The notes under the pieces are model-generated. The model ran no database searches and was not told where the DNA came from. It was given only the letters and a program-made list of their open reading frames with translations. Below are positions 1-6,616 of a stretch of 6,642 nt of DNA, in pieces; the stretch's first letter is position 1; each line of letters begins with the position of its first letter. Source of the stretch: Planctomycetota bacterium. Lineage in GTDB: Bacteria; Planctomycetota; Planctomycetia; Planctomycetales; Planctomycetaceae. The stretch covers positions 1 to 6,642 of the forward strand of contig JAQBZS010000413.1 in the NCBI GenBank assembly GCA_027622115.1, read 5' to 3'. The position numbers were made by a program, and so were the translations under genes.

Positions 1-293
1 AAAAACACGAATGAGTTCCATCTATTTGCTACTTCTTGTGAATTAGTCTCGCTGGGTTAAGGATTAGTGCGTTCGAGGTCATCCAATCGAGGCGGAAATG
101 AATGGTCCCTCGATGTTGCGGAACGATCCGGAAGAGACCCTGCCCTCGCGCGTTGCGTCCATCTGGTCTCACGTGAAGTGATCTATAGGATGGGCTGCGT
201 GTCAACGGAATCATGCTGGCCCAATTCTGGGCGAACCGCGAAACTGATTTCGATCCGACGCTCGCTCGTTGTCTCAAGCCAGAGGATTCTCCG
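1..293. other. Leader region without a recognisable gene
   Basis: No reading frame here looks like a real protein. The frames that cross it are short, arginine/serine-rich and run into or antisense to the large gene downstream. The first 60 bases or so are richer in A and T than the rest, so a promoter could lie there, but I found no well-spaced -35/-10 pair that I would defend. A 6-bp inverted repeat (GAGACC at 134-139, GGTCTC at 165-170) is the only structure noted and could be chance. The reading frame of the large gene stays open back to an ATG at 213, but the residues it would add are not signal-peptide-like. Confidence 0.5.
281..286 (+). promoter_or_regulatory. Ribosome binding site of the large gene
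   Basis: AGAGGA lies 7 bases before the ATG at 294. It decides the start: translation from 294 begins directly with a signal peptide, whereas the in-frame ATG at 213 would put 27 mostly polar residues in front of it. Confidence 0.6.
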
Positions 294-3200
294 ATGTCTC
301 GATTGGCCTCGCTCCTGCTTGCCGCGCTGTTCTTGACGTCATTCGCGGACGCCGATGACGGCAAGCGACTGACGTATCTCGACGAAAACAACCCGTGTTA
401 TCCGCACGCGAGTTTCCCCAAGCTGATCACACCGCAATGGGTCGGTGAAGAGGGCGTCGAAGCCGTGGTCGTGTTGGCGATCGACGACATGCGCGACCCT
501 GCGAAATACGAACGCTACCTGCGGCCGATCTTGCAGCGGCTGAAGGCGATTGATGGCCGAGCACCCGTCAGCATCATGACGTGCAGCGTCAAACCCGACG
601 ATCCGCAATTGCAGGCGTGGCGCGACGAAGGATTGAGCATCGAAGTCCATACGATCGATCATCCGTGCCCGCTGCTGAACGGCGGCGACTTTCCCAAAGC
701 AAAGTCCACGTACGATCGCTGCGTGGATCTGCTGCACAAGATTCCGACACGGCATCGCGAATCGCCCGTTGCGTTTCGCATGCCGTGCTGCGATTCGCTG
801 AACACGGTCAGCCCGCGGTTCTTTTCGGAAATCTTCAATCGCACCACTCCCGACGGTCACTTCTTGAGCATTTCGTCTTCCGTGTTCAACGTGTTCACGC
901 CCGCGGACAAATCGATCCCCCGCGACCTGCTGTTCGATGCGGACGGTCGCGAGCGGTTCCGCAAATACATCCCGCATCAAAATGGCTCGGCCCCGCGAAA
1001 CCGCTTCAACAACTTCATCGAAAACTACCCGTACCCGTACGTAGTTAATCGCATGTGCTGGGAGTTTCCGTGCGTGGTCCCCAGTGACTGGGAGGCTCAG
1101 CATCTGCACCAGCCCAACAATCCCGTCACGGTGACGGACATGAAAACGGCGCTCGACATCACCGTGCAGCAGCAGGGTGTGTACTGTCTCGTCTTTCATC
1201 CACACGGTTGGATCAAGAACAGCCAAGTCGTGGACATCATTGATCACGCCGTTAAGCAACACGGCACGAAGGTCAAGTTCCTGACGTTTCCGGAATCGCT
1301 GGACCGCATCAATCGGAACTTACTCGGTTCCGAGACCCTGCGTGATCCGCAAGGCGGCGACAACGGCGTTCGTTTGGTCGATGTCAATCAGGACGGGTAT
1401 CAGGATGTCGTGATTGGCAACGCTCGCCGGCGAGAAACGCGAGTCTGGAATCCTCAAGCCTCCAAATTCGAAATCGTGCCGCACTTCGCGCAGTTGACCG
1501 GCAAGCAAGAGCGGCCGCAGGGTGAGGTCGGTCAGTTTGTTTCGATGCCGGATGTCGCGGGGCTGAAGTTCGTGCAATTGTCGCCAAGTAGCGGCGTCGC
1601 ATCCGGTGGGGTGTCTCTTTTTCTCGCCCAACGATTCCAGAATGGAAAGTGGACCGAAGACGCACCGCTCAAGGACTTGCTGCACAATCACATCAAGCTC
1701 GGCCAAGAGCATCCCGACGGCAATCTGGTCGACGTGCTGTTCAGAGAACTAACGAAGAACGGTTCGTCGCTCGCGCTGGTGACTCGCAAGCAGGGCGATG
1801 TTCACAACACCGTCGTCCTGCATTGGAGTGCCAAACCGGGCGAATGGCAGCGACTTCGAGCGCAAGTGCCGACCGAGATCGCCGGCGGGCTCGCGGAACC
1901 AGGGCATCCTCGCGTGCGGTTCGTCGACATCGACGAGGATGGAGACGACGACTGCGTGCTTTCGCCAAAACAAACCGACGCGAATCCGAATCCGCAATTG
2001 CGAGTTTGGTTGATGGACTGGTTCGCGACCGGGAAGGCGATTCGAGTCACGCTGCCGGATGCCGTGAAGACGATGCCCATCGTTCGTGCCGACGGTTCGG
2101 ACAACGGATTCTTCGTCCGCGACCGACATCTGTGCTGGCAAAACGAAGACACCGACCGACTGCCCCACTTACTACATCGCGTCTCGTTCGACGCCGTCTT
2201 GCAGGATCACATCGACAACGCCGCCAAACAGGGCAACTTCCCGCCGCCGCGAACACCGGAACAATCGGCGGCGCTGATTCAAGTGCGGCCGGGTTTGCGA
2301 GTCGAACTGGTTGCGGCCGAACCGTTGATTCGCGATCCGGTCGCCTTCGACTGGGATATCACTGGGCGATTGTGGGTCGTCGAGATGGGCGATTATCCCA
2401 GCGGGGCGACAGACGACGGCACCGCTGAAGGTGGCAAGACCAAGGGCGGCGGACGCGTGCGAGTCCTCGAAGACAGCGACCACGACGGGCGCTTCGATCG
2501 AGCCACCACGTTCATCGACGGGTTGCAGTTCCCGACCGGCATTCAATTGTGGCGAAACGGCGTGCTGATCTGTGCTGCCCCGGAGATCTTCTACGCGGAA
2601 GATTCAGACGGCGACGGCAAGGCGGACGTCCGCAAAACGCTCTATCGCGGATTCGGTGAAGGCAACCAACAGCATCGCGTCAACGGTCTGCGGTTGGGGC
2701 TCGACAACTGGCTGTATATCGGCAATGGCGATAGCGGCGGCAAGATCGAAGCGGTTCAAGCTCTGATCGAGTCCAACGGGAAGCTGCACGCTCCGGTGGC
2801 CATCAGCGGACGCGATTTGCGAATTCGCCCGGATCAGGGGCTGATGGATCCGCAGTCAGGGCAGACGCAATTCGGTCGCAACCGCGACGATTGGGGCAAC
2901 TGGTTCGGCTGCAATAACTCGAACCCGATGTGGCACTATGTCTTGGCCGATCACTATCTCCGTCGCAATCCGCACGCCGTGGTCAAGAGCACTCGGCACG
3001 TGGTTCCGGGCACGCCGGGTGCCGCGCCCGTCTTTCCAATCAGTCGCACGCTGCCGCGTTTCAACGACTTCGGCGGCGTCAATCGATTCACGTCGGCGTG
3101 CAGCACGATGATCTATCGCGATCGACTTCTGGGCGAGCAGTTCTACGGCAACGCGTTCACGTCGGAACCTGTCCACAATCTCATTTCGCGACTGGTGCTC

Positions 3201-5771
3201 ACGCCGGATGGCGTCACATTCAAAGGCCAACGTGCCGCGGACGAAACCAATTCCGAGTTCCTTGCGTCGCGTGACAACTGGTTCCGCCCGACGATGATTC
3301 GCACGGGACCGGACGGCGCGTTGTGGTTTGCGGACATGTATCGCGCCGTGATCGAACACCCGAAATGGATCCCGCCCGAGTGGCAAGCAAAGCTCGACTT
3401 GCGAGCCGGCCACACGATGGGTCGCATCTACCGAGTGGTTTCGGATGCGTTCACGGATTGCTGCCGCCCGAATGAATCGCCAAACGCGCCGGTGCATCCC
3501 ACGTCATCACCCGGCGACACGTTGCGCTGCTACTTTGACAAGGACGCCGCGCAGGTCTCGTCCGCCGAGTTGATCAGCCGGCTTGCCAGTCCGAACGGTT
3601 GGTGGCGAGACGCCGCGCAGCGGATCCTCGTGCAGCGACAAGCTGACAAGGCGGTCGTATCGAACCTCGTCAAGATGGCCAACGAGCACGAATCACCGCT
3701 CGCACGCTTGCACGCGATCTGCACACTCGACGGGCTCGACGCACTTGGGAACGGACTTCAAACCCCGCCGCCATTTGTGTTTATCGCAGACGGTCTTCGG
3801 GCGAGGACCACAGACAGTCATCCGGGCGTGCGGCGACATGCGATTAGACTGATCGAGAAACTCCGCAGCGGAGTCCATGGATCCCGGATTCAACTCCCCG
3901 TGGCTCATCCAGACGAGGATATCCGACAGAGAATGCGTCGTTGGAATCAATATGACATCGCGCTGCGTGACCGGTTGTTGGACCCCGATCCGCAAGTCCG
4001 ACTGCAATTGGCATACTCGGCTGGCGCGATGCAGGGCGAATTACGCCACGCGACTTTGGGCCGACTGCTTCGCATGCATCATCGTGATCCGTGGTTGAAC
4101 GCGTCGATCCTGAGTTCGCTGACCAAGGACGACTTCCCCGCCATCATCCAATTTGCCGACCCGTCTCGGCACGGCATGGCTCCGTCTCGCGAATTGACGG
4201 CCACGCTGATCGGACAGGCGGCGGCGTTCGAAAAACTGCAATCGATGGAAAACGCGATCCTGGCTTTGTTGCCGGACCCACTTCCGGTTTCGACGACTGA
4301 ATCGCCGCTGAAGAAGAACAACCCGCCATTTTCGGTTGCGGCCTGGCAGACGCTGACGATCACGGTGTCCGAGATTCGTAGGCATCCCAAGGCGTGGAAG
4401 ACGCTGATGACATCGGAAACGTTCGCTAAGCGATTCAACAAGTCGCTGGCTGACGCCGTCCGAGTCGCCGTTGATGTGGGCGAGAATCCGGCGTCCCGAG
4501 TGCTGGCCGTGCAGTTCGCGGGTCTGGGCGGGCTCGCAGACCCGCAGGCCGTGAAGTTGCTTTCAAGTCATTTGACGCCGCAATCGCCCGACACGCTGCA
4601 GCAGGCGATCGTCACGGCACTCGCAGCGCATGGGGACCAAGACGCTCCACAACAACTATTAGCGGGCTGGCGAGCCCACAGTCCTCGACTTCGCACGGCG
4701 ATCCTCGACGCGTTACTCGAACAGGACCGCTATCGCGACGCGCTGCTGGAACACATCGAATCCGGCCAGATCGGCATCGTGGACGTGGATGCCGTACGCC
4801 GCGAACGCTTGCTGACCACCGGCTCCAAGCCCTCTCGCGCACGAGCCGCCAAGCTGTTCGCGGTTTCAGCGACGTCCACGCGGCAAGCCGTCATCGCCCA
4901 ATTCCAGAATGCGCTGAAACTGAAAGGAGACCTGTCACGCGGTCGTCAGGTCTTCGAGAAACGCTGTGCCATCTGCCACAAGTTGGGTGGAATCGGCAAG
5001 TCGATCGGCGCCGATTTGACGTCGCTGCGGGATCGTTCCGGCCCTGCGCTATTGATCGCGATTCTGGATCCGAATCGAGCCGTGGAGTCCAAGTTTCTCA
5101 GCTTCACGGCGGTCACCGCCGCAGGTCGCACGTTCTCCGGAATGCTGCTGGCGGAAACCGGGACCAGCATCACGCTGATCAGTCCCGACGGAAAAGAGCA
5201 CGTCATTCGTCGAACTGAGCTGGAAACACTGGTCGGCTCGAATCGGTCATTGATGCCGGAAGGCTTCGAGCGGGACATGTCCCAGCAAGACCTCTCCGAC
5301 GTGATCACCTTCGTGCAATCGACCGCCGTGGCCAGCAAGAAGTTTCCTAACAACCAGCCGCGTACGATCGAAGCCGACAAGGAGAATTCGCTCACGTTGC
5401 CAGCCGGCGCCGCAGAAATCTTCGGCCCGACGCTCGTGTTCGAGCAGCAATTCAAGAACCTGGGTTTTTGGAGTTCGCGGGAAGACTACGCGGCCTGGAC
5501 CATCAACGTTCGGGCAGCCGGTCGATATAGCGTCCAATTGGACTATGCCGTGGAAACATCCTGTGCCGGAGATGAACTCCACCTCGCTGTTGGCGGCACC
5601 GTCCCCAAAGGCCGAGTCCCATCAACGGAGCGTTGGGACAATTATCAATCCTGGAACTTCGGCACGATCGAACTGCCGGCACGCACCAGCCGGCTCGTCG
5701 TCTCAACCCCGGTCAAGCCGCGGCAGGCATTGATCGACTTGCGAACGATTCGCTTACGGCTTGTTCGTTAG
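294..5771 (+). CDS. Giant secreted PVC-type heme-binding CxxCH dehydrogenase with N-terminal polysaccharide deacetylase domain
   Basis: This is a 1825-residue exported protein, probably periplasmic or envelope-bound. Residues 1-20 form a signal peptide with a likely cleavage motif ADA (18-20). Residues about 52-340 are NodB-like: D64-D65, the HTIDH motif (H119, H123), R162-M-P164 and H302 match the usual deacetylase motifs. Residues about 356-640 hold FG-GAP/VCBS-like sequence with acidic loops at 363-371 and 545-553. Residues about 663-1050 match the planctomycete/verrucomicrobial 'membrane-bound dehydrogenase' beta-propeller (TIGR02604-like), with DxDxDG loops at 727 and 770. Residues about 1085-1535 are helical and HEAT-like. 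Residues about 1544-1680 form a PVC-type cytochrome c domain (TIGR02603-like) with heme motif CAICH (1558-1562) and a probable distal ligand M1654. Residues about 1708-1823 form a beta-rich, CBM-like end. The family is thought to oxidise carbohydrates or related compounds, but the substrate is unknown and the reaction is inference. The gene ends in TAG and is intact. Domain order is confident; exact borders and function are not. Confidence 0.93.
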   Translation: MSRLASLLLAALFLTSFADADDGKRLTYLDENNPCYPHASFPKLITPQWVGEEGVEAVVVLAIDDMRDPAKYERYLRPILQRLKAIDGRAPVSIMTCSVKPDDPQLQAWRDEGLSIEVHTIDHPCPLLNGGDFPKAKSTYDRCVDLLHKIPTRHRESPVAFRMPCCDSLNTVSPRFFSEIFNRTTPDGHFLSISSSVFNVFTPADKSIPRDLLFDADGRERFRKYIPHQNGSAPRNRFNNFIENYPYPYVVNRMCWEFPCVVPSDWEAQHLHQPNNPVTVTDMKTALDITVQQQGVYCLVFHPHGWIKNSQVVDIIDHAVKQHGTKVKFLTFPESLDRINRNLLGSETLRDPQGGDNGVRLVDVNQDGYQDVVIGNARRRETRVWNPQASKFEIVPHFAQLTGKQERPQGEVGQFVSMPDVAGLKFVQLSPSSGVASGGVSLFLAQRFQNGKWTEDAPLKDLLHNHIKLGQEHPDGNLVDVLFRELTKNGSSLALVTRKQGDVHNTVVLHWSAKPGEWQRLRAQVPTEIAGGLAEPGHPRVRFVDIDEDGDDDCVLSPKQTDANPNPQLRVWLMDWFATGKAIRVTLPDAVKTMPIVRADGSDNGFFVRDRHLCWQNEDTDRLPHLLHRVSFDAVLQDHIDNAAKQGNFPPPRTPEQSAALIQVRPGLRVELVAAEPLIRDPVAFDWDITGRLWVVEMGDYPSGATDDGTAEGGKTKGGGRVRVLEDSDHDGRFDRATTFIDGLQFPTGIQLWRNGVLICAAPEIFYAEDSDGDGKADVRKTLYRGFGEGNQQHRVNGLRLGLDNWLYIGNGDSGGKIEAVQALIESNGKLHAPVAISGRDLRIRPDQGLMDPQSGQTQFGRNRDDWGNWFGCNNSNPMWHYVLADHYLRRNPHAVVKSTRHVVPGTPGAAPVFPISRTLPRFNDFGGVNRFTSACSTMIYRDRLLGEQFYGNAFTSEPVHNLISRLVLTPDGVTFKGQRAADETNSEFLASRDNWFRPTMIRTGPDGALWFADMYRAVIEHPKWIPPEWQAKLDLRAGHTMGRIYRVVSDAFTDCCRPNESPNAPVHPTSSPGDTLRCYFDKDAAQVSSAELISRLASPNGWWRDAAQRILVQRQADKAVVSNLVKMANEHESPLARLHAICTLDGLDALGNGLQTPPPFVFIADGLRARTTDSHPGVRRHAIRLIEKLRSGVHGSRIQLPVAHPDEDIRQRMRRWNQYDIALRDRLLDPDPQVRLQLAYSAGAMQGELRHATLGRLLRMHHRDPWLNASILSSLTKDDFPAIIQFADPSRHGMAPSRELTATLIGQAAAFEKLQSMENAILALLPDPLPVSTTESPLKKNNPPFSVAAWQTLTITVSEIRRHPKAWKTLMTSETFAKRFNKSLADAVRVAVDVGENPASRVLAVQFAGLGGLADPQAVKLLSSHLTPQSPDTLQQAIVTALAAHGDQDAPQQLLAGWRAHSPRLRTAILDALLEQDRYRDALLEHIESGQIGIVDVDAVRRERLLTTGSKPSRARAAKLFAVSATSTRQAVIAQFQNALKLKGDLSRGRQVFEKRCAICHKLGGIGKSIGADLTSLRDRSGPALLIAILDPNRAVESKFLSFTAVTAAGRTFSGMLLAETGTSITLISPDGKEHVIRRTELETLVGSNRSLMPEGFERDMSQQDLSDVITFVQSTAVASKKFPNNQPRTIEADKENSLTLPAGAAEIFGPTLVFEQQFKNLGFWSSREDYAAWTINVRAAGRYSVQLDYAVETSCAGDELHLAVGGTVPKGRVPSTERWDNYQSWNFGTIELPARTSRLVVSTPVKPRQALIDLRTIRLRLVR

Positions 5772-5798
5772 AATGCGTTTCAGAGTGGCTTCCTGAAT

Positions 5799-5855
5799 CG
5801 GCGACATCTTGTCGCCGGAATCCGTGTCGGCAAAATGCCGCGATGTGCGTCGCGG
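5799..5855 (+). other. Intergenic hairpin cluster between the two genes
   Basis: Three hairpins lie in the 114-base gap. The first has 8-bp arms (5799-5806 and 5810-5817, CGGCGACA/TGTCGCCG) around a 3-base loop. The second pairs CGGCA (5828-5832) with TGCCG (5836-5840) around AAA. The third pairs CCGCGA (5838-5843) with TCGCGG (5850-5855). The second and third share bases 5838-5840, so they cannot form fully together. None is followed by a T-run, so this is not a textbook intrinsic terminator. It may weaken read-through from the large gene, protect its mRNA 3' end, or affect the STAS gene leader. The pairing is seen directly; the role is inferred. Confidence 0.5.
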
Positions 5856-5876
5856 GATCATCGTCTTTAGGCACTT

Positions 5877-5880
5877 GGAG
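5877..5880 (+). promoter_or_regulatory. Ribosome binding site of the STAS gene
   Basis: GGAG lies 5 bases before the ATG at 5886. It favours that ATG over the GTG at 5880, which overlaps the GGAG itself and would add only two residues. Confidence 0.6.
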
Positions 5881-5885
5881 TGATC

Positions 5886-6260
5886 ATGGGCGAAGCAAAG
5901 TTTGATTCAATGCTGCAATTCGGCGTGACCGTGATCATTCTCGGCCCGGAATTCGCCAGTGCGTATCAAGGGGCGATCTTGGAGTTGCAAGAGATTCCCG
6001 AAATGGCCGAGGTGATTGATCCACCGCTCATGGTGTTGGACCTTTCGAGAATCGAGTACTTCGGGTCGGCGTTTATCGCATTCTTGATCATGATCTCGAA
6101 GAAGGTTCGGGCGAGGCCCGGCGGCCGCTTCGCCGTGAGCGGTTTGACAACTTTCGCTGAAATGGCCCTGCATACGTCCAAGGTTGACGAGGTGTTGACG
6201 GTTTTTGAGTCCACGACGGACGCGGTGGAGGCTCTGGCCAAAACTCGCGAGAACGCGTAG
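5886..6260 (+). CDS. STAS-domain protein, anti-sigma-factor-antagonist type
   Basis: This 124-residue cytosolic protein consists of a single STAS domain, the usual size for stand-alone members of the SpoIIAA/RsbV group. These act in partner-switching: the unphosphorylated form binds an anti-sigma kinase and frees its target. The recognisable parts are the beta strand VLDLS (50-54), the loop YFGSA (58-62), the following hydrophobic helix to KKVRARPGG, then RFAVSGL and the C-terminal helix DAVEALAKT. The loop is unusual: where SpoIIAA has Asp-Ser-Ser-Gly with the second Ser phosphorylated, this protein reads Gly-Ser-Ala-Phe (60-63), so the aligned phospho-acceptor is Ala62 while Ser61 remains. 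It could use Ser61, or it may not be regulated by phosphorylation. No kinase, phosphatase or sigma factor gene is visible in the window. It follows the large gene by 114 bases on the same strand; co-transcription is possible but unproven. Confidence 0.88.
   Translation: MGEAKFDSMLQFGVTVIILGPEFASAYQGAILELQEIPEMAEVIDPPLMVLDLSRIEYFGSAFIAFLIMISKKVRARPGGRFAVSGLTTFAEMALHTSKVDEVLTVFESTTDAVEALAKTRENA
6248..6260 (+). repeat. 13-bp direct repeat, copy 1 (end of STAS gene)
   Basis: CGAGAACGCGTAG covers the last codons and the stop codon of the STAS gene. The identical 13 bases recur at 6465-6477. The match stops at both sides (G versus A before, G versus A after). Confidence 0.75.
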
Positions 6261-6474
6261 GGTTGATTCGCTGCTTAGACCGGAGACGAGGGTAACATTC
6301 GTTCGGACACATGGGTGCCGATAATATACTTCCTAAAATAATATCACTCTTAGGAACGGGTCCGAAACAACTTGAACGATTAACCGATCATGGGTGGGTT
6401 TGGGGACTCGCTACGGCACTCTCCGTGAAGGGATCCAAGGCAAGCATGACCCCGGTCCCGTCAACGAGAACGCG
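6261..6474. other. Non-coding spacer with an AT-rich patch
   Basis: I see no gene here. Bases 6321-6350 contain only 6 G or C out of 30, against a GC-rich background. A 7-bp inverted repeat (TTCCTAA at 6330-6336, TTAGGAA at 6350-6356) overlaps the patch. TATACT at 6325-6330 resembles a -10 box but has no good -35 partner. A reading frame from 6311 to 6571 exists, but its second half is simply the translated hairpin repeat, so it is probably not a gene. No terminator for the STAS gene was found immediately after its stop. Confidence 0.55.
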
Positions 6475-6477
6475 TAG
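6465..6477 (+). repeat. 13-bp direct repeat, copy 2 (edge of the large hairpin)
   Basis: This is an exact second copy of CGAGAACGCGTAG from the end of the STAS gene, 217 bases downstream. Its last three bases (TAG) are also the first three of the 31-bp hairpin arm that starts at 6475. Confidence 0.75.
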
Positions 6478-6577
6478 AAGCTATCTGAAAAAGGGGTCTG
6501 ACCCTCTCCGGCCTCAGTTTTTGCCGGGTTTTAGCGAGGCCTCCAAAGGGTCAGACCCCTTTTTCAGATAGCTTCTA
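6475..6577. repeat. REPIN/MITE-like hairpin with perfect 31-bp arms
   Basis: Bases 6475-6505 and 6547-6577 are exact reverse complements over 31 bp. Between them a second 6-bp stem (GGCCTC 6510-6515, GAGGCC 6536-6541) encloses a 20-base loop. Each arm also contains its own odd palindrome, GGGTC-N-GACCC (6494-6504 and 6548-6558). Two short palindromic units facing each other is the design of REPINs, which in other bacteria are moved by RAYT (IS200-like tyrosine) transposases acting in trans. No transposase lies in the window. The element could also act as a bidirectional transcription or mRNA-stability barrier. The inverted repeat is certain; assignment to a mobile repeat class is inferred. 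Confidence 0.8.
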
Positions 6578-6580
6578 GAC

Positions 6581-6616
6581 CTTAAACAAGCGAGAGTCGA
6601 GCTTGAAACAAGCGAG
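6581..6616 (+). repeat. Short direct repeat AAACAAGCGAG, two copies
   Basis: AAACAAGCGAG occurs at 6584-6594 and 6606-6616, each preceded by CTT (with one extra G in the second copy). The spacing is 22 bases start to start. It lies just past the large hairpin and may belong to a larger dispersed intergenic repeat that runs off the window end. I see no gene in 6578-6642. Confidence 0.5.

Noticed and set aside
36..63. Sigma-70-like promoter (TTGTGA ... TAAGGA)
   Set aside because: The -10 match is poor and the spacing was chosen to fit; planctomycete promoters are not well enough defined to call it by eye.
213..293. Upstream ATG at 213 as the start of the giant protein
   Set aside because: It would place 27 polar residues before a well-formed signal peptide, and the ribosome binding site at 281-286 fits the ATG at 294.
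339..1262. 307-residue open frame on the minus strand
   Set aside because: It is fully antisense to the NodB-like domain, is rich in Arg, Val and His as expected from complemented GC-rich codons, and shows no recognisable domain.
1649..2428. 259-residue open frame on the plus strand inside the large gene
   Set aside because: It is a shifted frame with extreme Arg content and no domain; the overlapping frame encodes clear propeller motifs.
2856..3497. 213-residue open frame on the minus strand
   Set aside because: It is a codon-bias shadow antisense to the conserved dehydrogenase domain.
6311..6571. 86-residue open frame after the STAS gene
   Set aside because: The last third is a translation of the inverted-repeat hairpin, the start has no clear ribosome binding site, and the composition changes abruptly along it. 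A small real gene cannot be excluded but is not supported.
6475..6577. Simple intrinsic terminator for the STAS gene
   Set aside because: It lies 215 bases past the stop, the stem is far longer than a terminator needs, and the T-run is inside the stem and not after it.
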